Origin: Sphingobacterium humi
Lineage (GTDB): Bacteria > Bacteroidota > Bacteroidia > Sphingobacteriales > Sphingobacteriaceae
Length of the DNA: 64,000 nt
Direction of reading: 5' to 3'
NCBI RefSeq assembly: GCF_009768885.1
Contig: NZ_WSQA01000015.1
Coordinates: 1-64,000, forward strand
Positions 44,500 through 53,898 of this stretch are shown one piece after another (position 1 is the stretch's first letter; every line of letters starts with the position of its first letter). A model generated the notes under the pieces. That model made no database searches. It worked only from the letters and a program-made list of their open reading frames with translations, and had not been told where the DNA came from. The position numbers and the translations under genes are program-made.

Positions 44500-46032
44500 T
44501 TAATACGTATTTTGAACAATAACTCCTTGACTCGAAATGATTTCAGTTTGAGGAATCGGAGCCGCATAACGTCTCGAATTTTTGGGTAGCGTATAGGTCT
44601 TGAGGCCCCCATCCCTTTCCACGCTAGAGGAAGAGTAAGAATAAAACTGACGAGTCAATTCAACATCATCCAACGCGTAATCGTTGTTATTTAACCGACG
44701 AATATCTTGCCAGCGGTGGGTAAACGGCATCTCCCTGCGACGTTCTTCCAGGATTTTTCGAATAGCTTCATCTTTCGTGCTGGCCAATAAATTGACGGCA
44801 GCTCCAGGCTTCAACCGTTTAGCGCGTAACTGATTAACAGCATTCATAGCCGTGCCAACTTGATCCAAGCGCGCATGGCACTCAGCCTTAATTAACAGCA
44901 TCTCGGCAACAGTTGGACCAGAAGGCAAGCGATCTTTAAAGAAAAAGATATAGCCCGGATAACTATATGCCGGATTTATGGCACCCCGATCATAGGAATA
45001 ATTCTCAACGATATGATATTCATAGCGCAGATCATTTTCTTTATCATATAAATCCAGCAGCTCCGGACTTGGCACATACCACCAACTCGAATGGCTCAAG
45101 GATCGAAAATACAGGAACTCCTTCCAATTTAACATATCGGTCATATCCGATTGATTATCGTGTGTATAAGGATAATTAATCGTAACTGGCACCCCATTTA
45201 CAGGAACATTTCCTGTTCGACCATAACGCATTTCGGTGTTATAATCTACGAGGCTGCTATGTTCGGCTAAGGCTTTGTCAGCATAAGATAAGGCTTGATT
45301 ATAGTCATTTCTACTCAAATAATAACGCGCTGCGAACCCATGAACACCGGCAGTATTGGCTCGCCAATGACGTAATCGGCCGGATTGCTGTAAAGGGATT
45401 TCAATCTTTAAGGCTTCGGCCAAATCACTTTCAATCAACGCATACACGTCGGCCACGGTTTGCCGTTGAGCCGGCTCCTCAAAAGATACCGATTTCTTAA
45501 TGGGTAAGCCTAATTCCTGTTTATTCTGCTCGGTATAAGGCAAGCAATACGTATTCACTAATTGAAAATAACTGTAGGCGCGAATAAAATGTGCATCCGC
45601 AATCAATTGTTTTTTATCCTGCTCCGACCCGGTCACCCGATCTATATTACCAAGGACCATATTGGCTGTAAAAATCTTTTTATACTCTTCAGGCCATGGG
45701 TTTGCCAAGACATTATTGGGCAGATATTGCGTATCCCAAGTCGCTAATTGAACGGCATACATCGCATAGGCCATGGGGCGCGCATCATATATTGGATGCA
45801 GCAATCCATAATCATCCGTACTACTGATATACGTACCGTTGCTTTCCCGGAAAAAATTAGTATAGTTATTCAACAAAGCTTGCAATTGATCGGTAGTAGT
45901 CACCACCAATGAAGCGGTTTTCGATGGTTTTTCATCGAGAAAGTCATTACAAGAAGTCAAGCATACTGTAAACATGCCTGTCATTAACAACATCCATTTA
46001 CAGCTTATTAATGCATTATATATTGTTTTCAT
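44500..46032 (-). CDS. SusD/RagB-family nutrient-binding lipoprotein
   Basis: 510 residues with lipobox CLTSC (Cys28). It has the helical TPR-rich SusD fold, e.g. LIADAHFIRAYSYFQLVNTY and the later VAEMLLIKAECHARL, and ends in a C-terminal segment with RFYS-like strands. It forms the lid of the SusC pore and captures ligands at the cell surface. The gene is 12 bases after the susC-like gene. The ligand is not readable: no glycoside hydrolase or peptidase is beside it. Confidence 0.93.
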   Translation of the reverse strand: MKTIYNALISCKWMLLMTGMFTVCLTSCNDFLDEKPSKTASLVVTTTDQLQALLNNYTNFFRESNGTYISSTDDYGLLHPIYDARPMAYAMYAVQLATWDTQYLPNNVLANPWPEEYKKIFTANMVLGNIDRVTGSEQDKKQLIADAHFIRAYSYFQLVNTYCLPYTEQNKQELGLPIKKSVSFEEPAQRQTVADVYALIESDLAEALKIEIPLQQSGRLRHWRANTAGVHGFAARYYLSRNDYNQALSYADKALAEHSSLVDYNTEMRYGRTGNVPVNGVPVTINYPYTHDNQSDMTDMLNWKEFLYFRSLSHSSWWYVPSPELLDLYDKENDLRYEYHIVENYSYDRGAINPAYSYPGYIFFFKDRLPSGPTVAEMLLIKAECHARLDQVGTAMNAVNQLRAKRLKPGAAVNLLASTKDEAIRKILEERRREMPFTHRWQDIRRLNNNDYALDDVELTRQFYSYSSSSVERDGGLKTYTLPKNSRRYAAPIPQTEIISSQGVIVQNTY

Positions 46033-46044
46033 ATTGTTTTAAGA

Positions 46045-49000
46045 TTAAAAAGACATGTTAAAACCGATGGTAAACTTTGGTCTAGGGTTAACAGTACCCA
46101 TTTGATATTCCGGATCCTCACCGATATTATTAAATACCTTGGTAAATAAATCATTCCCTTGCAAAAACACCGAGGCACGTGTATTACGTAAGGATTTCCA
46201 TTTATCTGTAGGTAATCTATACGCTAAGCTCAGCTCTTGCAAGCGGATATGACTTGCATTGGTCGATAAATAGGACATATAAGGAAAGAATTGCTCCCAG
46301 AAGAAGTACATAAATTCATCGTCGTTTTGTGGCAGGGGCACCATTAAACTCGGATCAGCATTCATAACTTCACCCAGTTTATTGTTTGGTAATAATCGTC
46401 CGGTCCAGAGTGGCGGATAATTAAAACTATACTTTTTGAAAACATGTCCTAATTTCCCTGTCAAAATAAAAGAAAGGTCGAAATCGTATATTTTAAAGGA
46501 ACTGTTAAAGCCTAAGGTATAGGGCGCAATGAGCGTTCCTTTGTTCGACATAAATTCACGTGCATCGCCCATTGGAAAATTGGTGAAATCTAACTTAGTA
46601 CCATTTTGACCATAAATCATCGGTTGCCCATCTTGCATACCCGCATATTCAAACATCCACAAACTATTCGCATTATGTCCTTCAACATAGGCCTCCGATC
46701 CTCCATAACTCAAACTTCCAGCATCAAAATTGGCAACAAATAATTTTTCGATACGGTTATGATTGTAGGAAAAATTCAGGGCACCCCGCCAGCGGATATG
46801 CTCACCGTGAATAGGCAGATCTGTTCCTATTTCTAGCTCGATACCTTTGTTCAACATTTCGGCACTGTTCAGCTTTTGCCTGGTTGTCCCATTGCTGGAT
46901 GGGATAGAAATATCCGCCAATAAATCACTGCCATATTTATGGTATAAATCAATTTTTCCATAAAGTTTATGGTTAAATAGCGCGTAATCTATTCCGAGGT
47001 TCCAACTACCTGTTTTCTCCCATCGTAGGTTAGGGTTTCCAAAACTAGATATATTGGCGATGTAATCGTTGGTATAAATATTCGGGCTGGCACTCATGGC
47101 AATTAACGGTCGAAAGCCTGTGCTCAAGTCCACATTCCCATTATAACCGTAGGTAAGCCGAAGATTCAGTTTATTCACCCACACATAAGGTTGCATAAAT
47201 TGCTCCCTCCCCAGTTGCCAGGCCCCGCCGACAGACCAAAATGGCGAATAGCGGTAAGAAGGATCATCTGTAATTAAGTTAGAAGCATCCGTCCGAATAC
47301 TACCTGTTAGGGTATATTTATTTTTAAACGTATAAGCAGCATTTGCATACAATGAAAAATAACGACGACTGGTATAGCCAAAAGCATTCGTATAAGGGAA
47401 GTTTTGACTCTGCCCAATCCAATCCCGAATAGTAAAGAATGTGCCTCCCGGTCCGTTAGGAAAAGTTCCAACCCGCAACGTTTCATCGTTATAACCATAC
47501 GTCCTAGGGTTTCCAAAATATTCAGAAACATAACTTTGCACTTCCGAGCCTACGATGGCATTAACGCTATGATCAGGGGTAAGATCTCGATTAAATGATA
47601 ATTGGTTTCTAAAATTCCAGGTATGATCCTTACTGCGGTTTTGATCTAATACATCCCCCTTAGGAAGGTTTAATCGGATGACATTGCTCGTTCTATCCCA
47701 ACTAGCCGCCCTATTAATCATATCCCGAACAAAATGCGACTGCTCGCCATACCAATTCCGCCTTTCGGAATTAAACAATTCATATTGAATTTTAGCGTCA
47801 TAGGTTAAGCCCTTTATCGGTTTTAAGGTTATGCCACCAATAACCCGAAGGTTAACATCCTTAGTCGATAAATCCCGGCTATTAATTTCTTGGATAGGGT
47901 TAAAAGTCCAATCTGCATAGGGAAATTTATCCATGGGCACAAAACGTTCCATAATGGGCCAATAATATTGTGATAAATTGCTAAGGGAGCCGTCAGGATT
48001 TCGCAGCATTTCATAGGGCGCCCAAGACTGGATTTGATCTAAGGTTACTCCATTAAATTGCGAATTATTAAGATGTAAGGTGGAGGAAAGATGCAGATCT
48101 AACCAGTTGAATACGCCGGCTGTTGCCCGGTAATTCATAAGGTATTTATCACTTTTAGATTCTTTAAAATCAGTCTGATTTCGCTCGGCAAGCATGGAAA
48201 AGTAGTTGTTTATTTTCCCTGTAGAGCCAGAAACACTCAAATTAATTTGATCACTGATGGGATTTGCCAATAGCTCATCAGCAATTTGCGATTTATTTTC
48301 CTGAGCTTTTAAGGCATCCAAGCCCGATTGCAATTGCGCATCGTTAATATATCCTAAATAATGCTCGCTTAACAGCACCGTAGCTGGCGACCATTGCCTA
48401 TTGTAATTATTTCTAAAATCACCCGAGTTTTCCAAGGCACCCCACTTGTTGAACGCTATTTTTTCATAATCTATCGTCATCGCGCTTGAGGCTAAAGGGC
48501 GAGTGTAATCCAAATCTATCTTGGAACCGATCTTCCGAAACACCTGTAGGTCTACGCGAATAGGCGTTCCTTTAGCGCCCTTTTTCGTCGTGACCACGAT
48601 CACACCATTCGCGGCCCGGGCACCCCAAATAGAAGCCGCTGCTGCATCTTTCAAAATCGTAATATTCTCTACATCATTTGGATTAATCGTATTAAAATCC
48701 CCTTGAATAGCAAATCCATCCACTACAACTAAGGGTGCTGCAATTCCATTCAAGCTGCTCTGTCCGCGGATTTCAAAAATGGGGTTTCCCGATTCATCCA
48801 AGGTTGCCTGCATACCTACTGTGGTACCTATTAAACGCTGTGCAATATTCGTACTGGGCTTACTCAATTGCTCCTGGCCAACATAACCAAACGAACCCGA
48901 AACGCGTTCTGGATTCAACGTTTGAAGACCTGTACTCACAACCACTTCGTCCAAATGCGTATCTTGCTCCAGCATTAATATAGTATAACTGTTTTGATCA

Positions 49001-49587
49001 TTCACTTTAAATTCCTGGCCCGCGTAGCCTAATAGCCGAAGTTCTATCAAATCCCCTTTCCGTATTCCCGATAGGGTAAACTGCCCCTGCTCATTTGTGG
49101 CGGTGCTATTGCTTGTTCCTTTACGAATTATAGTGACACCGGCCAAGGCCTGTCCCTTACTGTTCATTACGGTTCCCGTAATCGTTTTAAATTCTTGAGA
49201 AAAACCGGTTGCCAACAGCTTATCTTTTGGAAAAACGATAATACTATGTCCTTTCAATTGAACATTTATATTTTCCTTTTCTTTTAGCCAAACAAGCACA
49301 TCGTGTAGTGCTACATTCGAAAAGTTAACATCAACTTTCTTGTTTAAATTGAAATGGGTGGCATGCATGAGAAAATCATAGCCCGTTTGCTTTCTAATTT
49401 CTTTAAACAAGGCCCTGTATTTAATTTGTTTTCCCTGGAGATGTAGGGTCTGGCCTAAAGAATTGGCATGTAAGTGCATCATGCCCAGTAATAATCCTAG
49501 TGTAATTAATTTCATCATGAGTAAGACCCTAAATAATAAGGTTTCTTTTCCCCATAGCTTGCTATTGGATAAGTAAAATTTGTACAT
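46045..49587 (-). CDS. SusC/RagA TonB-linked outer membrane protein with STN domain
   Basis: 1180 residues. A long signal region (1-45), then an STN domain (about 55-115, LHLQGKQIKYRALFKEI to VQLKGHSIIVFPKD). Next come a CarboxypepD_reg domain (about 135-215, ITGTVMNSKGQALAGVTI), a SusC signature (VDGFAIQGDFNTINPNDVENITILKDAAAASIWGARAANGVI in pieces) and a barrel ending FTIGFNMSF. The STN domain couples occupancy to the FecR anti-sigma encoded upstream. It imports large nutrients with SusD. Confidence 0.94.
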   Translation of the reverse strand: MYKFYLSNSKLWGKETLLFRVLLMMKLITLGLLLGMMHLHANSLGQTLHLQGKQIKYRALFKEIRKQTGYDFLMHATHFNLNKKVDVNFSNVALHDVLVWLKEKENINVQLKGHSIIVFPKDKLLATGFSQEFKTITGTVMNSKGQALAGVTIIRKGTSNSTATNEQGQFTLSGIRKGDLIELRLLGYAGQEFKVNDQNSYTILMLEQDTHLDEVVVSTGLQTLNPERVSGSFGYVGQEQLSKPSTNIAQRLIGTTVGMQATLDESGNPIFEIRGQSSLNGIAAPLVVVDGFAIQGDFNTINPNDVENITILKDAAAASIWGARAANGVIVVTTKKGAKGTPIRVDLQVFRKIGSKIDLDYTRPLASSAMTIDYEKIAFNKWGALENSGDFRNNYNRQWSPATVLLSEHYLGYINDAQLQSGLDALKAQENKSQIADELLANPISDQINLSVSGSTGKINNYFSMLAERNQTDFKESKSDKYLMNYRATAGVFNWLDLHLSSTLHLNNSQFNGVTLDQIQSWAPYEMLRNPDGSLSNLSQYYWPIMERFVPMDKFPYADWTFNPIQEINSRDLSTKDVNLRVIGGITLKPIKGLTYDAKIQYELFNSERRNWYGEQSHFVRDMINRAASWDRTSNVIRLNLPKGDVLDQNRSKDHTWNFRNQLSFNRDLTPDHSVNAIVGSEVQSYVSEYFGNPRTYGYNDETLRVGTFPNGPGGTFFTIRDWIGQSQNFPYTNAFGYTSRRYFSLYANAAYTFKNKYTLTGSIRTDASNLITDDPSYRYSPFWSVGGAWQLGREQFMQPYVWVNKLNLRLTYGYNGNVDLSTGFRPLIAMSASPNIYTNDYIANISSFGNPNLRWEKTGSWNLGIDYALFNHKLYGKIDLYHKYGSDLLADISIPSSNGTTRQKLNSAEMLNKGIELEIGTDLPIHGEHIRWRGALNFSYNHNRIEKLFVANFDAGSLSYGGSEAYVEGHNANSLWMFEYAGMQDGQPMIYGQNGTKLDFTNFPMGDAREFMSNKGTLIAPYTLGFNSSFKIYDFDLSFILTGKLGHVFKKYSFNYPPLWTGRLLPNNKLGEVMNADPSLMVPLPQNDDEFMYFFWEQFFPYMSYLSTNASHIRLQELSLAYRLPTDKWKSLRNTRASVFLQGNDLFTKVFNNIGEDPEYQMGTVNPRPKFTIGFNMSF

Positions 49588-49765
49588 TTGTTTACATAAT
49601 TATTCATTCATGGCGGCGAAAGTCATGAACTTGAGTAATAAAAACTTTGTTAACGAACAGAGATAGGGCTTCGAGTGCAAATTGGAGCCCTTTTTTCTTT
49701 CCCTCCTTAATCAGGGCATTTTTCTTTTTTCATAATTTTATAATTGGTTAAAGGGTTTATTGGGT

Positions 49766-50905
49766 TTAATTTCTTTTCTTTCTTACGATAATCTTTGTCT
49801 TCTGGATATCAAAAGCGGCCACATCCGTATCGGCAATTTTTTGAAGCACTACAGATATTTGATCCGAGCGTTTCACTAAGGCAAAAATCAACTCGCTTTT
49901 CAAACGCTCCTCCTTAAATTCAAAGTCTACATTATACCAATCTGCCAGTCGCAAGAGTACATCGGCTAGCTTCATGTTATCGAATAAAAAGATGCCACTT
50001 TTCCAAGCAATGGCATCTTCAGCATCCGTGTCCTGTTGAATGGATTTATGGGCGTCTGTAATCAATTCTTGATTGGGATGTAATAGATATGCTCCAAATG
50101 CCGATTTTACTTGTATACTCCCCTCAACAAGCGTTATACGCTCTTCATTCCGGTTTGAATAGCTAGAAACATTAAATTTGGTGCCTAATACATTAATATC
50201 TTGCTGCGCTGTTTTTACAATAAAAGGTTTCCCATTTTTACTGATTTCAAAATAAGCCTCCCCCTCCAAGGAAACTGTTCGTTCCGCACCAACAAACTGG
50301 CTTGGATAAGTCAACGTGGAATTAGCATTTAACCATACCTTGGAGCCATCGGAAAGAATGACTTGATAAATGCCTCCTCTAGGGATAATCAATTGGAGTT
50401 GCTGCACTTGATCGGGCTGAAGGGCAATGCTGGCTCCTAACCCATCACCATCTGTATACCGCAATCCCTTATCCATTTGAATACCTGTTTTCGAAGTACT
50501 TAGGGCGATTACTTCACCATCTTCCATACGCAGCAACGCTCGGTTTCCTCCCGGCATATAATCTGGTTTGCCATCATGTTCAACATATTGAAGATTAACT
50601 TCGGATGGCGCTTTAAGATTGTATAACATAACGAAGCCAATAAGCAGCATACTGGCAACTGCAGCAACAACCCCATACCAAATACGTTTTATATTCCTAC
50701 TTTTTAAATCTAACTGCTGGTTATACCCCGTAGATTCTATTAGACGAAAAAATATGCGAATCTGGATTTCCTCTTCCGTTTCACTACTCACAATTTCTTG
50801 TTCAGCCACCTCTTTATACCAAATAAAAAGTTCATCCTGCTCGGAAGAAGAGATGGAACCCGCTACTAATTTCTCTATTAAATAATTTACCCGTTGAAGA
50901 TGCAT
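49766..50905 (-). CDS. FecR-family anti-sigma factor
   Basis: 379 residues: cytosolic N-terminus that binds the sigma factor (1-68), one membrane helix (about 71-93), then the periplasmic FecR domain (about 165-265, GGIYQVILSDGSKVWLNANSTLTYP, a family hallmark) and a C-terminal DUF4974-like secretin-type domain (about 305-375). It senses the STN domain of the SusC protein and controls the ECF sigma encoded 65 bases upstream. Confidence 0.93.
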   Translation of the reverse strand: MHLQRVNYLIEKLVAGSISSSEQDELFIWYKEVAEQEIVSSETEEEIQIRIFFRLIESTGYNQQLDLKSRNIKRIWYGVVAAVASMLLIGFVMLYNLKAPSEVNLQYVEHDGKPDYMPGGNRALLRMEDGEVIALSTSKTGIQMDKGLRYTDGDGLGASIALQPDQVQQLQLIIPRGGIYQVILSDGSKVWLNANSTLTYPSQFVGAERTVSLEGEAYFEISKNGKPFIVKTAQQDINVLGTKFNVSSYSNRNEERITLVEGSIQVKSAFGAYLLHPNQELITDAHKSIQQDTDAEDAIAWKSGIFLFDNMKLADVLLRLADWYNVDFEFKEERLKSELIFALVKRSDQISVVLQKIADTDVAAFDIQKTKIIVRKKRN

Positions 50906-50970
50906 AATGAGTTGTGTATATATAGATAAGTTGCAGGTGGAGCAAAACCCTATATGGCCTTCAAAAAAAA

Positions 50971-51561
50971 TTAGGCTAGCAATTGATCCACTAGCTCTAC
51001 AGCGAAAAGGATGTAAAGGCCATCTTGTTTCATATTTAGTTTAAGGATCTTGATGGCTCGGGTTAAATTGGCTTCCACCCCTTTGACAGAAATCCCCATT
51101 CGCGCTGCTATTTCTGCAGATTTTAACCCTTCATGTCTACTGTATTGAAATACAAGTCTACATTTATCGGGCATTTTTTCGACAATACCTGCAATGTACT
51201 GGCTAAGAAAAACACGATTTATCTCCGCATCGCCGTCCAGAAACTTATCGATACGATAGCTCGAATGAAGCAGCTCCGTCCTGTTTTTCTCTTTGCGGTA
51301 ATGGTTGAATACCGCAAATTTGACTGCGGTGGCCAAAAAAGAAGCGATATGGGTTATTTCATAATTGCGCCGATTATCCCAAAGTTTTAAAAATACTTCA
51401 TGAAGGATGTCTTCAGCAAGGCTTTGATCTTTCGTGTGATTCCAGGCCATCTGGAGCAGCGTTTTCCAATACTGGTTATAAATTTGTGCAAAGGCATGAT
51501 GATCGCCATGGCGAAGCAATTGGAGAATTCTTACTTCTTCTGTTGTTAAATGCTGTACCAT
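50971..51561 (-). CDS. ECF-type RNA polymerase sigma factor
   Basis: 196 residues. Region 2 includes FAQIYNQYWKTLLQMAW and DQSLAEDILHEVFLKLWDNR; region 4 contains MPDKCRLVFQYSRHEGLKSAEIAARMG and the HTH segment that follows. It should direct transcription of the susCD-like genes when the FecR protein releases it. It is the first gene of the minus-strand module. Confidence 0.93.
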   Translation of the reverse strand: MVQHLTTEEVRILQLLRHGDHHAFAQIYNQYWKTLLQMAWNHTKDQSLAEDILHEVFLKLWDNRRNYEITHIASFLATAVKFAVFNHYRKEKNRTELLHSSYRIDKFLDGDAEINRVFLSQYIAGIVEKMPDKCRLVFQYSRHEGLKSAEIAARMGISVKGVEANLTRAIKILKLNMKQDGLYILFAVELVDQLLA

Positions 51562-51730
51562 GAGCCTAAGTTTATAAAGAAACCTTTACGCAATAATAAT
51601 AAAACGTAAAACGAAAACAAACATAACCATCGCTATACTTTTTACACTATTACTTCATTTCCAAGCTTAGCATATTCCATAAAAACATTAGGAGAGTTGC
51701 TGACCAAGTAAGGATCAATTTCTTTTTAAT

Positions 51731-51790
51731 CCCTTTTCACCTCCCTTTCTCTCCCCTTTCACTCCCCTTTTAAACCCCTTTGAAATAGGA
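51731..51790. repeat. C/T-rich dispersed repeat, module 1, copy C
   Basis: CCCTTTTCACCTCCCTTTCT, CTCCCCTTTCACTCCCCTTT, TAAACCCCTTTGAAAT. The same order and spacing as copy B on its minus strand. Module 2 is absent here. Confidence 0.7.
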
Positions 51791-51867
51791 TTTGGAAAGG
51801 CATTGAATAGGGATAGCATAGCAATTGAAAAAGGGAAGAGTGAAATTAGGTTTAGCTTAAAAACAAA

Positions 51868-51889
51868 GCACCCCGCTATTGCGGGGTGC
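51868..51889 (-). terminator. Terminator of the 82-residue hypothetical gene
   Basis: GCACCCCGC and GCGGGGTGC pair around TATT; on the minus strand the stem is followed by TTTGTTTTTAAG. Confidence 0.8.
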
Positions 51890-51974
51890 CAATCTGAAAA
51901 TTAAACAATTTATTAAGCGATAGCTTGGGATATCTTTCGCTATTGAATCGATATATGTGCGTTAATACAAGATA

Positions 51975-52220
51975 TTATTCAACTTCAATAAGTTTTTGGA
52001 TTTCTTCTCTGATTTCTACAGGTAGCATCATAAAGATTTCCTTCTTTACATGCAGCGGTGCAAATTGCGGATCTTCCGCCTGATTATCTGGCGCTACTAG
52101 GATTTCAAATCCTCCATCCAGCCATTTCCCTTCGTCTTCAAGGTAGTAGCTATAGCGTTGGTTTAGGCTCCTTAAACCCGCTAATACACGTTCATTATCT
52201 AGCAGTTGATTATTTAACAT
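51975..52220 (-). CDS. Hypothetical small soluble protein
   Basis: 81 residues from ATG 52220 (MLNNQLLDNERVL); an upstream in-frame ATG at 52238 adds only six residues. Acidic and hydrophilic, with SLNQRYSYYLEDEGKWLDGG and FMMLPVEIREEIQKLIEVE. No family recognised; the absence of signal peptide suggests a cytosolic protein. Flanked by a terminator. Confidence 0.6.
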   Translation of the reverse strand: MLNNQLLDNERVLAGLRSLNQRYSYYLEDEGKWLDGGFEILVAPDNQAEDPQFAPLHVKKEIFMMLPVEIREEIQKLIEVE

Positions 52221-52370
52221 AGTTATTATTCTTTTCAATAATTATTAACGTAATTTTTTAACGAACTGATATATAAATGTAAGCAAAGATTTTAAAAATA
52301 AAAATATATTATTGATTTTCAGCGTGTTGACGATATAACAGATAGTGTATACAGAACACCAAGAAAAGAA

Positions 52371-52395
52371 AAAGCAGACGATAATCGCCTGCTTT
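52371..52395 (-). terminator. Terminator of the small lipoprotein gene
   Basis: On the minus strand AAAGCAGGCGAT and ATCGTCTGCTTT pair with a tiny loop, followed by TTTCTTTTCTT. Confidence 0.75.
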
Positions 52396-52431
52396 AAAAT
52401 TTAAGGAACGGTGTAAAATATATGCTAAAGC

Positions 52432-52827
52432 TTATTTTTTAAAGTTTGCATCTACTTTTTCCTCGACATTATCGCCGGGTTGCATCGTCAATTCAAAACT
52501 GCTGTAATCCTTCTTCATCAGGATATAAAAATACTTGTAAGAAGACTTCACATTGATTTCCAATACTTCTGGCAATTCGGTCACTGCATTCACATTACTA
52601 ATGTGGTAGCCATAGCGCATCGTGCCACCATTTTCAAACTCGCCTTCGATTACGCCATCAATGAATTTCAAGCTTTTAAAGAAATTACTTCCCTGAGTAG
52701 GTGTCCATACGGTGTTATTCAAATCTTTGGCTACAGAATCTTTGATGGCTGGCGGACTAAGTTCTTTGTCATCACTACACGCGATAAACAGCATGCTGAT
52801 CAGCATGAATATTCCAAACTTTTTCAT
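52432..52827 (-). CDS. Small lipoprotein, hypothetical
   Basis: 131 residues with a type II signal peptide (lipobox FIACS, Cys about 17). The mature part is a small beta-rich domain (TVWTPTQGSNFFKSLKFIDG, GTMRYGYHISNVNAV). The layout is like Bacteroidota lipocalin-like or DUF lipoproteins, but the match is not specific. Probably membrane-anchored on the periplasmic or outer face. Confidence 0.7.
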   Translation of the reverse strand: MKKFGIFMLISMLFIACSDDKELSPPAIKDSVAKDLNNTVWTPTQGSNFFKSLKFIDGVIEGEFENGGTMRYGYHISNVNAVTELPEVLEINVKSSYKYFYILMKKDYSSFELTMQPGDNVEEKVDANFKK

Positions 52828-53275
52828 AGAGTAAATTTTATTGAAATAAAAATACTCTTTATTACAATGCAGATAAAATCAACCTCTATATTTGTAAATT
52901 ATATACGACAAACGAAGCTGTTTTTCGAATTTCAACTATAAAATCCCTTTTCCAATTAATAAATAGGCAAAAGAAATGTTTAAACAACTATCTAAGAACT
53001 ATTTTTTAAGTTTTTTCCCTAATAATATCAATATTCACATCATATTAACCATTATTTCAAAATATAATTTTTTAAATGAAGAAAAAGCGCTGAAATCTCC
53101 TAGTAATGGAAAATTTTTTAGCTAATGATTATCCTAATAAGCATTTCTGTAACTACAATTTAATATTAAGCGACAATATTAAAAAAATATTAACCTAAAA
53201 ATGGCGGTCTGCGTGAAAATGTTAGATTTGAAATTAATAAATATTATTAATCATAAAGAACACAAGCACACTTAC
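52828..53275. other. AT-rich intergenic region upstream of hxlR-like gene
   Basis: About 450 bases, extremely AT-rich, with no open frame of interest. It must hold promoters for both divergent genes; no exact TTTG/TAnnTTTG pair was found. Confidence 0.5.
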
Positions 53276-53644
53276 ATGAAGACCCTAGAAAATTATTCGA
53301 CAGACTGCGGTATTAACTTATTGGCCATGCGTGATACATTAGATGTATTAGGGGGAAAATGGAAGCTATTGATTTTGCATTATTTAATTACCCGCGAACA
53401 TGAAATCAATACTTTCAAAAAAATGGAACGAGAAATTACCGGAATCTCTGCGAAAATGCTCACCAAAGAATTACGCGATTTAGAAACCAACAAATTAGTA
53501 CATCGAGCCCAGCAAGACACGCGTCCAATTACCGTACGTTATAGCATTACCCCTTATGGCAAGAATGCCGAAATCCTGATTCAGCAATTAGTGACCTGGG
53601 GCAAAAACCATCGGGCACAGCTTACCGGAAAGGTCGTGTTATAG
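53276..53644 (+). CDS. HxlR-family transcriptional regulator
   Basis: 122 residues from ATG 53276; the upstream in-frame ATG at 53201 would add 25 residues of AT-rich non-family sequence. The winged-helix HxlR core is clear: CGINLLAMRDTLDVLGGKWKLLIL, then FKKMEREITGISAKMLTKELRDLE and the wing VRYSITPYGK. Members respond to redox, aldehydes or antibiotics as dimers. It may control the secreted NTF2-like gene downstream, whose upstream region holds repeated ACCGA motifs. Confidence 0.92.
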   Translation: MKTLENYSTDCGINLLAMRDTLDVLGGKWKLLILHYLITREHEINTFKKMEREITGISAKMLTKELRDLETNKLVHRAQQDTRPITVRYSITPYGKNAEILIQQLVTWGKNHRAQLTGKVVL

Positions 53645-53683
53645 GCGATGCAATGCTAACGCCTTACATAACAAGCTAACAGT

Positions 53684-53715
53684 AACCGTTTATTCTATTA
53701 AACGGTTCTTTTTTT
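53684..53715 (+). terminator. Terminator of the HxlR gene
   Basis: AACCGTTTA and TAAACGGTT pair around TTCTAT, followed by TCTTTTTTT. Confidence 0.85.
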
Positions 53716-53785
53716 ACCGATTTATTGGCATTCGGTAAAAAATCCCAACCTTTTTCACCGATTTATCCCCTGTTTTCACCGAAAA
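53709..53785. promoter_or_regulatory. Inverted and direct ACCGA repeats upstream of the NTF2-like gene
   Basis: TTTTTTACCGA at 53709-53720 is matched by TCGGTAAAAAA at 53732-53742 as an inverted repeat. TTTTTCACCGATTTAT (53751-53766) and TTTTCACCGAAAAT (53773-53786) then repeat the half-site directly. They lie between 50 and 125 bases before the -7 element, so they are candidate regulator sites, possibly for the HxlR protein. Confidence 0.4.
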
Positions 53786-53833
53786 TTCTCATGAACCGAC
53801 CTATTCTCCCTCGGTCTGCATAGGCTATGCCCC

Positions 53834-53841
53834 TACCTTTG
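53834..53841 (+). promoter_or_regulatory. -7 element of the NTF2-like secreted protein gene
   Basis: TACCTTTG, exact TAnnTTTG match, 57 bases upstream of the ATG 53899. No TTTG at 19-base spacing, so activation by a regulator is plausible. Confidence 0.55.
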
Positions 53842-53898
53842 AAGTATCAAATAAGAAATAACATAAACATTAAACATTTAACCATAAAAAATAAAGAC

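Larger units (their letters stand above)
51562..51974. other. Intergenic region with module 1 repeat
   Basis: 413 bases between the sigma factor and a small gene, both minus strand. Holds the third copy of the C/T-rich repeat and a terminator. No gene is visible. Confidence 0.65.

Noticed and set aside
49665..49696. Hairpin AGGGCT..AGCCCT with T run between the SusC and FecR genes
   Set aside because: It would terminate plus-strand transcription where no plus-strand gene exists; weak stem, so not listed as a terminator.
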